A stretch of 62,041 nucleotides of DNA from NCBI GenBank assembly GCA_043758775.1, contig JAYVMU010000014.1, forward strand, positions 1 to 62,041. Direction: 5' to 3'. Both the position numbers and the translations under genes were made by a program. Positions within the stretch are counted from its first letter, which is position 1. Each line of letters begins with the position of its first letter. This stretch comes from JACMMS01 sp043758775. Its GTDB lineage: Bacteria; Pseudomonadota; Gammaproteobacteria; Burkholderiales; Methylophilaceae. Below are positions 1 through 7,960 of the stretch, one piece after another. The notes below the pieces were generated by a model. It made no database searches and was not told where the DNA came from. It saw only the letters and a program-made list of their open reading frames with translations.

Positions 1-68
1 CGGCGGGAGTCGAACCCACTACCTTCGGCTTCGGAAACCGACACTCTATCCAAATGAGCTACGAGCAC
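1..68 (-). tRNA. tRNA-Arg (anticodon CCG), 3' end cut by the window edge
   Basis: Read on the minus strand this folds as a tRNA: 5' acceptor strand GTGCTCG (62-68), a D arm starting GCTC, a 5-bp anticodon stem TCGGT/GCCGA around the loop TTCCGAA (anticodon CCG), and a T arm GTGGG-TTCGACT-CCCGC. Only the first two bases of the 3' acceptor strand (CG) lie inside the window, so the last acceptor bases and CCA are missing only because of the window boundary. CCG reads the arginine codon CGG. Identity follows from the anticodon and the close match to the usual bacterial Arg-CCG pattern. Confidence 0.93.
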
Positions 69-172
69 GTTGACGTCATTATAACAACGCAATGGTTACT
101 TCATGATAAATACAGGAAAAATAGGTTTAAAAGCTCATATATGCACAATACTTGAGCATTTTTACGTGCTTT

Positions 173-203
173 TTGATGCGAAACTTTAACTATTAGGTAT
201 AAT
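173..203 (+). promoter_or_regulatory. Candidate sigma70 promoter for the diheme cytochrome gene
   Basis: A perfect -10 hexamer TATAAT lies at 198-203, with a TTGATG -35-like hexamer at 173-178. The 19-bp spacer is longer than ideal, so the -10 is the stronger half of this call. The start codon follows 36 bp after the -10. Confidence 0.4.
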
Positions 204-238
204 TTTGTTTTTTAACGTATTGATGGAAATTTACTGCG

Positions 239-1036
239 ATGAGTAATAATGATAAAGAGTATAAAGGGTCTACTTTTTGGCAATTAATGATTGCGATTCC
301 AGGTAGTATTTTAGGATTTTCATTAATAATTGCTTTGTTAGCCAAAAGCCTTGGTCCAACTGCCGAATCTCCAACTTTAGCTCCTGCAGCTGTTGCAGCT
401 AAAGTAGAAGAGAATGTGAAGCCAGTAGCTAATGTAGCTGTAGCAGCTGCAGATGGAGGCGCTCACGTAAATAAGAGCGGTGAAGAAGTGGTTAAAGCAG
501 TTTGTTCTGCATGTCATACTGCTGGCTTGATGGGCTCACCAAAAATTGGTGATCACGGACAATGGGGACCACGCATTGCTCAAGGTTACGAAACTTTAAT
601 TAATCACGCGATTCATGGCATTCGTATGATGCCTGCTAAAGGCGGTAACCCAGATTTAACGGATGGTGAAATTGCCAATGCGGTTGCTTATATGGCCAAT
701 CAAGGCGGCGCACACTTTACTCCACCAGCAGCGGAAAAAACTGAGCCAGCTAAAGCAGCTGTGTCAGCCGCATCAGGACAGACTGGTGAACAAGTGTTTA
801 AAGCCACTTGTTCAATGTGCCATGCTGCTGGTTTGATGGGTGCGCCAAAATTCGGCGATAAAGCTGCTTGGGCACCACGTATTGCACAAGGCTATGATAC
901 TTTAGTACAGCATGCGCTTCATGGTGTCCGTATGATGCCAGCTAAAGGTGGTAATGCTAGCTTGTCTGATGAGGAAGTTGGTCGTGCAGTAGCCTATATG
1001 GCAGATGACGCTGGCGCTGATTTTAAGGCTAAATAA
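239..1036 (+). CDS. Membrane-anchored diheme class I cytochrome c (c5-like)
   Basis: The 265-residue protein has a short cytoplasmic N-terminus, one hydrophobic helix (about residues 14-37) acting as uncleaved anchor or signal, an Ala/Val/Pro-rich linker, and two tandem homologous class I cytochrome c domains. Heme-binding sites are CSACH (89-93) and CSMCH (191-195). Each domain has a downstream RMMPAKGG segment (about 129-136 and 231-238) supplying the Met axial ligand. The two domains are so alike (GLMGxPKxGD, PRIAQGY) that internal duplication is clear. It should act as a periplasmic electron carrier between respiratory complexes; the partner is not evident from neighbours. It is a single-gene unit ended by a hairpin terminator. 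Confidence 0.9.
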   Translation: MSNNDKEYKGSTFWQLMIAIPGSILGFSLIIALLAKSLGPTAESPTLAPAAVAAKVEENVKPVANVAVAAADGGAHVNKSGEEVVKAVCSACHTAGLMGSPKIGDHGQWGPRIAQGYETLINHAIHGIRMMPAKGGNPDLTDGEIANAVAYMANQGGAHFTPPAAEKTEPAKAAVSAASGQTGEQVFKATCSMCHAAGLMGAPKFGDKAAWAPRIAQGYDTLVQHALHGVRMMPAKGGNASLSDEEVGRAVAYMADDAGADFKAK

Positions 1037-1061
1037 TAACTTACGCTTAATGACTATTAAT

Positions 1062-1106
1062 AAACGCCTAAACTAGGTTGCGAGCCTGGCTTGGGCGTTT
1101 TCATTT
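1062..1106 (+). terminator. Rho-independent terminator after the cytochrome gene
   Basis: The arms AAACGCCTAA (1062-1071) and TTGGGCGTTT (1091-1100) pair over 10 bp with one G-T pair, with an inner AGG/CCT extension, and are followed by TTTTCATTT. It lies just before apaH, separating the two units. Confidence 0.8.
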
Positions 1107-1118
1107 ATACTTCTCACC

Positions 1119-1949
1119 ATGGCGACCTACGCAATTGGTGATATTCAAGGCTGTTACCACGCTTTTACCGCGCTGTTAACACGCATTCAGTTCGATCCTA
1201 AACAAGACCGATTATGGCTAGTAGGTGATTTAATTAATCGCGGTAGTGGTTCACTCGAAGTTTTGCGCTGGTGTTATGCACATCAGAATTTGCTGACTGT
1301 GGTACTGGGGAATCATGACTTACACACTTTAGTTGTTGCTAATGGATTTGTGCGGCCGCACAGAAGCGATACATTGGATGCTCTTTTAGCTGCGCCAGAT
1401 AGCCCACTTTTGCTTGATTGGTTGCGACATCAATCACTCATTCATTATGAACATGGTTATGTGATGGTGCATGCTGGCTTGCTTCCGCAATGGACTATTA
1501 CACAAGCATTAACACTCGGTGCTGAAGTTGAATCAGCATTACGTAGCGAACATTATCGTGAATTTTTGGCCCATATGTATGGTGACTTGCCTAATCAGTG
1601 GCATGATAGCTTGATGGGGTTTGAACGTTTACGCGTGATTACAAATGCTATGACACGTTTACGTATTTGCACTAAAGATGATGTGATGGAGTTTAGATTT
1701 AAGGGGGAATTAGCTGATGTTCCATCAGGTTATTTACCTTGGTTTGATGTGCCGAATAGGAAAACGCAAAACGATACCATTATCTTTGGGCATTGGTCAG
1801 CACTGGGGCTAAGACAAAAGCCAAACTTATATGCGTTAGATACTGGGTGTTTATGGGGTGGGCAACTCACTGCTTTTTGCTTGGAGACTAAAGTAATTAC
1901 GCAGGTGCCTTGTAGTCTGCAAGATACGCCCTTAAAAATAGAGCGTTAA
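1119..1949 (+). CDS. apaH: Symmetrical diadenosine tetraphosphatase
   Basis: This 276-residue metallophosphatase hydrolyses Ap4A to two ADP. The opening MATYAIGDIQGCY, the WLVGDLINRG block and the GNHDLH block (about 65-70) carry the metal-binding and catalytic Asp/His/Asn residues of the PPP-like phosphoesterase fold. VMVHAGLLPQW and FGHWSALG follow, and DTGCLWGGQLTA near the C-terminus is an ApaH signature. Length matches the family (about 270-280). Its stop overlaps by 4 nt the end of the convergent acyltransferase gene. It acts in the cytoplasm on alarmone-type dinucleotides. Confidence 0.95.
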   Translation: MATYAIGDIQGCYHAFTALLTRIQFDPKQDRLWLVGDLINRGSGSLEVLRWCYAHQNLLTVVLGNHDLHTLVVANGFVRPHRSDTLDALLAAPDSPLLLDWLRHQSLIHYEHGYVMVHAGLLPQWTITQALTLGAEVESALRSEHYREFLAHMYGDLPNQWHDSLMGFERLRVITNAMTRLRICTKDDVMEFRFKGELADVPSGYLPWFDVPNRKTQNDTIIFGHWSALGLRQKPNLYALDTGCLWGGQLTAFCLETKVITQVPCSLQDTPLKIER

Positions 1950-2767
1950 AGTCTTAATTGTTTGCTAATAACATCCTGCACTAACAAAGTAAGCGCCCTG
2001 CGGTCATGCTGATTTGTCGCAATTGGCGCTAAAAAATGTATCACGACTACAGGCGATTTGATGGTCAAAGCCTGCTGCATTGCTTGTATTAGGGTAGTTT
2101 CACCCGCGTAAGCCATGGCTGTATTGATACCACCATCAGCTAGTGGGTAATGTATAGCCACTGGATAAATGGGTGTTTTGGTACGAATTGCTGCTTCAAT
2201 CAGGCTGCTTTTAAATGGCAATATTGTTGTGCCATCAGTCGTCGTGCCTTCTGGAAACAAGCATAAACGATCCCCCGCCTGCAGAGTCTCTGCGATGATG
2301 TCTACTATGCGCAAGGCATCTTGTTTCTTGGCGCGATTAACAAATAGTGTATTGACCCGACTTGCAAAGAATCCAAAAACTGGCCAGTGACGGATGTCTG
2401 ATTTCGCAATATAACGCAGTGGGATCACGCTATTTAGCACATGAATATCCGCCCACGAAACATGGTTGGCGATGATCATTGCATGTGATAAATTTTCAGG
2501 CGGAATATTACCGGTTGCAATCACTTTTATATTAAATGCTGCCAGTAATCGTTTGCACCACCATTGAATGAGATAGTGTCGGTAGCGCTTATTGACAACA
2601 GGCAGCAATAAGCCGGCAATGACAAACCCAGTGATGGTATGCAGGACAACACGGCATATACGAAAAATACGTGTGATTTTATTTGTTTTTGTTGGGTTCA
2701 CTTTTGCGTCGGATAGAAGGGGAATTATAAAAATTTTCTTTATAAATAAGCTAGTTAAATCATTCAT
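1946..2767 (-). CDS. 1-acyl-glycerol-3-phosphate/lyso-ornithine-lipid O-acyltransferase (PlsC family, probable OlsA)
   Basis: PlsC-type acyltransferase with the catalytic box NHVSWAD (H and D four residues apart, about residue 102-107 from this start) and the FPEGTT substrate-binding box (about 171-176). An N-terminal hydrophobic stretch fits inner-membrane association. An in-frame GTG four codons upstream (2779) is an alternative start; the internal ATG is used here, and neither has a clear ribosome-binding site. The gene lies 73 bp downstream of an OlsB-type acyltransferase on the same strand. OlsB makes lyso-ornithine lipid and a PlsC-like OlsA adds the second acyl chain, so this is more likely the second step of ornithine-lipid synthesis than the housekeeping PlsC. 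That role is inferred from context. Confidence 0.82.
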   Translation of the reverse strand: MNDLTSLFIKKIFIIPLLSDAKVNPTKTNKITRIFRICRVVLHTITGFVIAGLLLPVVNKRYRHYLIQWWCKRLLAAFNIKVIATGNIPPENLSHAMIIANHVSWADIHVLNSVIPLRYIAKSDIRHWPVFGFFASRVNTLFVNRAKKQDALRIVDIIAETLQAGDRLCLFPEGTTTDGTTILPFKSSLIEAAIRTKTPIYPVAIHYPLADGGINTAMAYAGETTLIQAMQQALTIKSPVVVIHFLAPIATNQHDRRALTLLVQDVISKQLRL

Positions 2768-2840
2768 ATAATTTAACACAAAAATGAGTTAGCAAAAGCG
2801 ACCCCAAGGTTATTTAGTGGGCATTGTGTTGTATAGGCAT

Positions 2841-3590
2841 TTATTTCATAAAATGTGCAGCATATCTTGCTTTGATTCTCGATAATGGCAACATCACCAG
2901 CATATCGGCGGTGTTGAAATATGGATCCCAAGCTGGTGCGCCACAAATATAAGCACCAAGGCGCAAATAGCCTTTAATCAAAGGTGGGCAAGCAACTTGC
3001 ATATCATTACGTAGCGATGTAATGGGTAACGGATTGTGCGCGAATACACGATATTCTTGCGGTGATAAATAGTCATCCTTGAGTAGGTTGAAGAGACTGG
3101 CTGCTGCATGTCCACCATCTGTCATTGGTACACTGGCGCACCCAATCATATATTCGTAATTGTGCATTTGCATGTATTTGGCTAACCCAGCCCATAACAT
3201 GGTAATGGTGCCGCCACTGCGATAATCCCAATGTACGCAAGCACGGCCAACTTCAACCGTGCTACTAAATAAATGCTGTAAACGACTAATGTCAAATTCA
3301 CCAGCAGAGTAATATCCACCAGCTTCATTTGCCATTCGTGGGCTTAAAATGCGATAAGTACCAATGACTTGCTGTGTGTCACTGTCACGAACCAGTAAAT
3401 GGTCACAAAACTGGTCAAAGCCATCAATATCTAAGCCATCCGTGCCAGAAATTTCTGCACCCATTTCTTCTGAAAAAACCTTATAGCGTAAACGTTGTGC
3501 TTCAGCTATTTCAGAATGAGTGCGTGCAAGGCTCACATGTAAACATTTCTTTGCGCGGGGTAAGTTTTTTGCGGATTGTTTTTCTAACAT
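2841..3590 (-). CDS. olsB: L-ornithine N-alpha-acyltransferase (OlsB-like GNAT)
   Basis: The 249-residue protein belongs to the OlsB/hemolysin-like GNAT group, which moves a 3-hydroxyacyl chain from acyl carrier protein to ornithine to give lyso-ornithine lipid. Visible landmarks are AQRLRYKVFSEEMGA (31-45), VIGTYRIL (75-82), VEVGRACVH (112-120) followed by WDYRSGG, and YMIGCASV. A strong ribosome-binding site (GGAGAGG) precedes the ATG. It is the first gene of a pair with the PlsC-like gene. Phased Pho-box-like repeats upstream suggest induction under phosphate limitation, when phosphorus-free ornithine lipids replace phospholipids in several bacteria. A general acyltransferase role cannot be excluded. 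Confidence 0.8.
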   Translation of the reverse strand: MLEKQSAKNLPRAKKCLHVSLARTHSEIAEAQRLRYKVFSEEMGAEISGTDGLDIDGFDQFCDHLLVRDSDTQQVIGTYRILSPRMANEAGGYYSAGEFDISRLQHLFSSTVEVGRACVHWDYRSGGTITMLWAGLAKYMQMHNYEYMIGCASVPMTDGGHAAASLFNLLKDDYLSPQEYRVFAHNPLPITSLRNDMQVACPPLIKGYLRLGAYICGAPAWDPYFNTADMLVMLPLSRIKARYAAHFMK

Positions 3591-3631
3591 AGTTGCCTCT
3601 CCTCATCGTTTTTCATGACTAATGAAGTGAG

Positions 3632-3687
3632 ACTTTATGCGGATTTAATGAAGAATTGATGTCAAAGAAATGACAAAATGATGACGT
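3632..3687 (-). promoter_or_regulatory. Pho-box-like promoter upstream of olsB
   Basis: On the minus strand, five successive 11-bp units begin ACGTCAT (3677-3687), TTGTCAT (3666-3676), TTGACAT (3655-3665), TCTTCAT (3644-3654) and TCCGCAT (3633-3643). Every unit has CAT at the same phase, as in the PhoB consensus CTGTCATAAAT. A -10-like TAAAGT (3632-3637) starts 10 nt after the CAT of the fourth unit, the usual Pho-promoter geometry, and lies about 42 bp before the olsB ATG. PhoB and PhoR are encoded in this window. Confidence 0.65.
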
Positions 3688-3765
3688 TGAAAATTAATAG
3701 ATAGTCGGTAATGCAAGCCACCAGGCTAGTGCTAGCGGCTTGTCGGCGATGGCCAGAATTTTGAA

Positions 3766-4218
3766 TTAATGAGTAACGCGCGTGGTGCTGCCGTCTTCGA
3801 CTAAACGTACTCTATCGCCAGCATGAAATTGCTCATCGGCTTCTTGCACAACAGCAACTAAGCGGCCGCCATCTAATTTAACTGTGATTTCAAGTGCATC
3901 TTTACGTGTTACACCTTCTTCTACAGCTGAGCCTGCCAAGCCACCCGCCACTGCGCCAATAATGGCTGCAATAGCGCTGCCACCGTTGTGGCCGATTGAA
4001 CTACCAGCAATACCGCCAATGGCACCACCTGCTATAGTACCGACTGGGCTTTTTGTGCCTTCAAGCTTCACTTGTCGTACACTTTCTACTACACCAGTTT
4101 GAATATTTTGTATTCTGCGGGCTTCATCACGGCTGTAGACGCTGCCAGAGTTTGAGCTGGCGCACGCAATAAGCATAGCGGCCAAAGCTGCTACAGTTAA
4201 AATTTTATAAAAACGCAT
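3766..4218 (-). CDS. Glycine-zipper outer-membrane lipoprotein (SlyB/17-kDa antigen type)
   Basis: This 150-residue protein has a lipoprotein signal peptide ending in the lipobox LIAC (Cys19), then a VESVRQV segment. A glycine-zipper stretch of alternating Gly/Ala/Ile (about 60-98) is typical of the SlyB/Pcp/17-kDa surface antigen family that spans or lines the outer membrane. A soluble C-terminal domain of about 50 residues follows. The family supports envelope integrity; no specific partner is visible. It is a monocistronic gene with ribosome-binding site AGGAG. Confidence 0.85.
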   Translation of the reverse strand: MRFYKILTVAALAAMLIACASSNSGSVYSRDEARRIQNIQTGVVESVRQVKLEGTKSPVGTIAGGAIGGIAGSSIGHNGGSAIAAIIGAVAGGLAGSAVEEGVTRKDALEITVKLDGGRLVAVVQEADEQFHAGDRVRLVEDGSTTRVTH

Positions 4219-4259
4219 GGTAAAACTCCTTTAATATAATGCTCAGCAATCAATGATAA

Positions 4260-5234
4260 CTACGGTTGGATTGTGCTATCGGCGGTTAAGTTCTCTTTTA
4301 CTGAAACCTCGTGTACGAGTGCCTGACTGTAAATATGCTCAATATCTGCTCGGCTTGGCTTATGATTTTGTCCACCTCGGCTGGCGATTTTTATCGCACC
4401 CATGCTAGAGGCTAATCTGCCACAGGTTTGCCAATCCCAGCCATGGGCAATGCCATATAGCAAGCCTGCGCGATAAGCATCGCCACAACCTGTTGGGTCA
4501 ACGACATCATGCGCCTTAACGCATGGGATATTAAAACGTTGACCATCCGCATAAATTGTAGAGCCTTCACTGCCTAGCGTGACAATCAGCGCTTTGACTT
4601 TAGTGGCTAGAGTTTCTAAGTTAAGCCCAGTTTTATCTTGTAAAACTTGTGCTTCGTAATCATTCACCGCTAAGTAGCTCGCCATTTCAATAAACTGTAG
4701 TAGTTCTTCACCATTAAACATCGGCAAACCTTGGCCTGGATCAAACAAAAATGGGATGCCTGCCTCAAAACATTCACGTGCATGCAAAAACATGCCATCG
4801 CGACCATCAGGCGCAATCACTGCCAGCGTGACATCTTTAGCGTCTTTCACGCTGTTCTGGTGCGATTCCACCATCGCACCAGGATGAAAAGCCGTAATTT
4901 GGTTATCATCAATATCGGTTGTGATAAAAGCTTGTGCGGTAAAGCTATTGGAGATAGTTTTAATGTGTCTGGTATTGATATTATTCGTGTTGAGCCACTT
5001 TGTATAGTTGGCAAAATCCTCACCGACCGTTGCCATGATTAAGGGTTTACCTTCAAGCAATTGCAAGTTATAAGCAATGTTGCCAGCGGTACCGCCAAAT
5101 TCACGACGCATCTCAGGCACATAAAAGGCGACACTTAAGGCATGGATTTTTTCGGGCAAAATATGATTTTTGAATTGGTCTTGAAACACCATAATAGTGT
5201 CGAAAGCAAGCGAGCCGCAGATGAGTGTGTGCAT
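4260..5234 (-). CDS. PfkB-family sugar/nucleoside kinase (probable adenosine kinase)
   Basis: This 324-residue ribokinase-fold enzyme opens with CGSLAFDTIM. It has the PfkB N-terminal signature region GGTAGNIAYNL (47-57) and the C-terminal signature DPTGCGDAYRAGL (about 245-257), which holds the catalytic Asp and the anion hole. The closing HxxG-type details and the N-terminus resemble the bacterial adenosine-kinase-like group more than fructokinases, but substrate cannot be fixed from sequence. It would phosphorylate a nucleoside or sugar with ATP in the cytoplasm. It stands alone between a lipoprotein and a TetR regulator. Confidence 0.82.
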   Translation of the reverse strand: MHTLICGSLAFDTIMVFQDQFKNHILPEKIHALSVAFYVPEMRREFGGTAGNIAYNLQLLEGKPLIMATVGEDFANYTKWLNTNNINTRHIKTISNSFTAQAFITTDIDDNQITAFHPGAMVESHQNSVKDAKDVTLAVIAPDGRDGMFLHARECFEAGIPFLFDPGQGLPMFNGEELLQFIEMASYLAVNDYEAQVLQDKTGLNLETLATKVKALIVTLGSEGSTIYADGQRFNIPCVKAHDVVDPTGCGDAYRAGLLYGIAHGWDWQTCGRLASSMGAIKIASRGGQNHKPSRADIEHIYSQALVHEVSVKENLTADSTIQP

Positions 5235-5366
5235 AGTTAATTGCGTGTTAGGCGTAAGTTGAGTTAAAGCAACATTATCCTAAGGCTTTGCTTTGCAAGC
5301 AAGTAATAAAATTGACGTAATAACGAGTTTGGTATTTATTTTATAGTGCTGAAGTTGAAAGTAGTC

Positions 5367-5930
5367 TTAATGCTTCAAGGCACCATCGATAAGAATTTTT
5401 GCGGCTTTTTTTGCGTACTTAATCGCACCAGAGCCACGCTTCATTTGTTCAGCCTGTACTGCGCCTTCAAACAACATGGATAACTGCAGTGATAAGCCTT
5501 CAGCATCTTTGATTCCTGCTTGAGTAGCTAGGTCTTGAATGTACTGTTTAAACTCACGTGACTGCTCTGACGAAAGTTTGTGAATTGCATTTTCTTCATT
5601 AGGAAACTCAGCAGAGGCTTTGATAAAGGCCATGCCACGGAATTCAGGGGCTGTTACCCACTCTTCGATGAAATCAAAGAGTTTTTGTAATTTTTCAGAA
5701 GGTTTTTTGCTGTTACTGCTAAGTTTGTCATTTAACCAGCTTTGGAAATCCTGATGGCCTTTGTTGAGAACCTCTAAAATGAGTTCTTCTTTACTGTTAA
5801 AGTATTTATACAGCGTCATTTTGGTTGTGCCCGCTACGGCGACAATAGTGTCTACACCAGTCGAATTGATACCCCGCGTCTGAAACAGGTCGGTAGCAAC
5901 AGACAAAATTTTATCTTTTAACAGTGACAT
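5367..5930 (-). CDS. TetR/AcrR-family transcriptional repressor
   Basis: The 187-residue protein has a helix-turn-helix at residues 11-52 (FQTRGINSTGVDTIVAVAG, then TLYKYFNSKEELI) and an all-helical ligand-binding C-terminal domain. A perfect 26-bp palindrome lies 53 bp upstream of its start and is the likely operator, so autoregulation and control of the divergent SRPBCC gene are expected. The C-terminal half (LFDFIEEWVTAPE; QDLATQAGIKDAEGLSLQL; AKKAAKILI) is recognisably similar to the N-terminal part of the protein encoded at 7132-7932. The inducer is unknown. Confidence 0.9.
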   Translation of the reverse strand: MSLLKDKILSVATDLFQTRGINSTGVDTIVAVAGTTKMTLYKYFNSKEELILEVLNKGHQDFQSWLNDKLSSNSKKPSEKLQKLFDFIEEWVTAPEFRGMAFIKASAEFPNEENAIHKLSSEQSREFKQYIQDLATQAGIKDAEGLSLQLSMLFEGAVQAEQMKRGSGAIKYAKKAAKILIDGALKH

Positions 5931-5982
5931 ACATATAATAGTAACATCAAGTGGAGAATATTGACGAGTTAAATCAAAAAAT

Positions 5983-6008
5983 AATAATATACAGACCTGT
6001 ATATTATT
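5983..6008. promoter_or_regulatory. Palindromic TetR-type operator
   Basis: The arms AATAATATACAG (5983-5994) and CTGTATATTATT (5997-6008) are perfectly complementary with a 2-bp centre AC. The core ACAGACCTGT is the kind of site bound by TetR dimers. It lies between the tetR gene (start 5930) and the divergent SRPBCC gene (start 6229) in an otherwise AT-rich spacer of about 300 bp that holds no other gene I can support. Confidence 0.75.
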
Positions 6009-6228
6009 GTGTAATATATTTTATTGTAAATAAACGACACTTATTAATATAAACTGCAATTATATGACTATATTCATAGTGTTGAATTTTATAAGATGTA
6101 TGTTGTCTAGTAATAGGTATAGAAATTTTATATACATTAAAGTATGCTTAATTAAAGTGATAGTATAGAGGTTGTGTTAGTGCTAAATTATTAGCTTTAT
6201 ATTTTTAAATAAATTTTTGGAGATAGAT

Positions 6229-6756
6229 ATGAAACAAATTTTGTTAATGTTATCAGTAGCAGTTTTAGGTTTTACTAGCCAAACTCAAGCGCATGAGGGT
6301 GTTATTCATGTAAAGAAATCAGTTAATATCAATGCTTCAGCTGACGTGGTGTGGGAAAAAGTATCTAACTTTGGTGATTTAGGTGCATGGCATCCAGCGG
6401 TTGCAAAAACAGATATTGTACAAGGTGAAGATAATAAAGTAGGTGCAGAACGCGAACTGACATTGCAAGATGGTGGAAAAATCCATGAAAAATTGACTGC
6501 ATATAATGCTAAGAAAAAAACTTACAGCTACGTTATTGTTGAGAGCGTGTTACCGGTAAGTGACTACTCAGCTGTGATTACAGTTAAATCTACTGGTAAA
6601 AATAAAGCGACTGCAACTTGGTCAGCTAATTTCAAACGTAAAGATCCATCAGCAACGCCAGCAGCTGGTCAAGATGACAAAGCTGCAAAAGATGCAATTA
6701 GTGGCGTGTTTGAGGGTGGTTTAGCTAATCTTAAAAAAATATTAGAAGCTAAATAG
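6229..6756 (+). CDS. Secreted SRPBCC (START-like) family protein
   Basis: The 175-residue protein has a signal peptide (MKQILLMLSVAVLGFTSQTQA) cleaved before HEG. An SRPBCC/polyketide-cyclase-like domain follows: VNINASADVVWEKVSNFGDLGAWHPAV, then ADVV..., ELTLQDGGKIHEKL and the C-terminal helix GVFEGGLANLKKIL. The fold binds hydrophobic ligands; the ligand here is unknown. The start at 6229 is preferred because GGAG (6219-6222) lies 6 nt before this ATG; an in-frame TTG at 6217 would overlap that ribosome-binding site. It is divergent from tetR with the shared palindrome between, so it may be the TetR target. Confidence 0.82.
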   Translation: MKQILLMLSVAVLGFTSQTQAHEGVIHVKKSVNINASADVVWEKVSNFGDLGAWHPAVAKTDIVQGEDNKVGAERELTLQDGGKIHEKLTAYNAKKKTYSYVIVESVLPVSDYSAVITVKSTGKNKATATWSANFKRKDPSATPAAGQDDKAAKDAISGVFEGGLANLKKILEAK

Positions 6757-6773
6757 ATTAGTAATCCAGTAAT

Positions 6774-6803
6774 AAAAAAGGCTGATTTTAATCAGCCTTT
6801 TTT
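6774..6803. terminator. Bidirectional rho-independent terminator
   Basis: AAAAAAGGCTGAT pairs perfectly with ATCAGCCTTTTTT around a 4-nt loop. The A tract on one side and T tract on the other let it end both the SRPBCC gene and the convergent zinc-ribbon gene cluster. Confidence 0.93.
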
Positions 6804-6826
6804 ATTGAAATTAGAGTCTTCCTAAG

Positions 6827-7117
6827 CTAAGCTACTTCCACCATACCCAATTTTTTGACTAAAACCATCATCAGCAAAAAATAGACTGCTGTGTCAATAG
6901 CCATCCGCAGTGTAAATCCTGGCCACCAATCCGAGCCGGTATAGGTGTAAATAGTGGGGTATGCCATCCAGTCCGCTAAGCTTAATAATGCCACAGCTAT
7001 TAGAGATGGGATGATGACTTTGCCTTTTAGCTCAGTAGCACATTTGGGGCAGTTAAAGTAGTTTTTTACTTTTAGTGCTTTGAGTGGAGTGTTGCATTGC
7101 GGGCATGTAAGCGGCAT
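6827..7117 (-). CDS. Small zinc-ribbon membrane protein, unknown function
   Basis: The 96-residue protein starts with a zinc ribbon (CPQC at 5-8 and CPKC at about 23-26). Two hydrophobic segments follow (about 34-50 and 69-88), so it is probably an inner-membrane protein with a cytoplasmic metal-binding head. I do not recognise a specific family. It lies 14 bp downstream of the 266-residue gene and is likely the last gene of the 8897-6827 cluster. Confidence 0.72.
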   Translation of the reverse strand: MPLTCPQCNTPLKALKVKNYFNCPKCATELKGKVIIPSLIAVALLSLADWMAYPTIYTYTGSDWWPGFTLRMAIDTAVYFLLMMVLVKKLGMVEVA

Positions 7118-7131
7118 TTAAACTCCTGATT

Positions 7132-7932
7132 TTAACTTGTAGAATTTTCCATGAGCATTGGTGTATAGTTACAACGAACTTTTTGCAGTATCTGTAAAAT
7201 TATTTTTTGATCCGCGACTTTACTAGAAATGTTGCCGCCAATAATATTGTCAATATACACCGCTTTATATGAGTCTGGCAGCTGTAAAGCTTCTGGAAAT
7301 TGGCAACTGCCTTTGCGCATTTGTTCTAATGTGGCAAAAAGTGCAGCCGTTTGTTCCGGACTAGCTATGGTTGGGCTGGTGCTAATGGATTGATGCGCTG
7401 CTGCCGAATTTAACGCAATGATTTTTGTAGCCGACGTAGTTGCTAGCTGACTGTTAGATATGTGATTAAAATTAAAGCCACTAGATATGAATGTGCTGCC
7501 TGCGATGACAACAATACCTAAAAAACTCGCTGCCGCAACATAGGCCACCGATTTTTTAAGATGGAATTCTTGTTTAGTCTGTGCGGTAATCAAGGCTTTT
7601 GCAGCACTTCTTGCGTGACCAAAGCTATGCATATCATGCGTATGTATTGCAGTATGAATTGCCGTGAGTAATATAAAATATAGCTGATGCGCAAGCACGT
7701 CAGGATCTTCTGCGCCAGCTAGAGTTGCTTGTTGCGTTAGGTAGTGTTCTAGCGCACTGGAAATAATTTGTGGTGTTTGTTGTTGTGCTAAATCACCACT
7801 CGTTTTTTTAGTTATGTTGGGTGCATTGAGCCAATCTCCAAGGATGTCAAACAAGCCAAGCAAACGCCCTTGCGGCGTTTTACTCGATTTTTTGAGCATA
7901 TTGATAAGCCAGTCTGAGTTGAGGATTTCCAT
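7132..7932 (-). CDS. Membrane protein with a TetR C-terminal-like domain but no DNA-binding domain
   Basis: The 266-residue protein's first ~125 residues align by eye with the ligand domain of the TetR protein encoded at 5367-5930. The blocks are RLLGLFDILGDWLNAPN against KLQKLFDFIEEWVTAPE, and QATLAGAEDPDVLAHQL against DLATQAGIKDAEGLSLQL, then HARSAAKALI against YAKKAAKILI. No helix-turn-helix precedes it. A membrane helix (about 129-147) follows, then a roughly 120-residue C-terminal part with two Cys (about 209 and 254) likely outside the cytoplasm. No known family is recognised for the whole protein. It lies between hemJ-like and zinc-ribbon genes on the same strand. The fusion is seen in sequence; a ligand-sensing role is inference. 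Confidence 0.72.
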   Translation of the reverse strand: MEILNSDWLINMLKKSSKTPQGRLLGLFDILGDWLNAPNITKKTSGDLAQQQTPQIISSALEHYLTQQATLAGAEDPDVLAHQLYFILLTAIHTAIHTHDMHSFGHARSAAKALITAQTKQEFHLKKSVAYVAAASFLGIVVIAGSTFISSGFNFNHISNSQLATTSATKIIALNSAAAHQSISTSPTIASPEQTAALFATLEQMRKGSCQFPEALQLPDSYKAVYIDNIIGGNISSKVADQKIILQILQKVRCNYTPMLMENSTS

Positions 7933-7960
7933 AGTTGTAAATAGCCGCTCATTAATTTAT

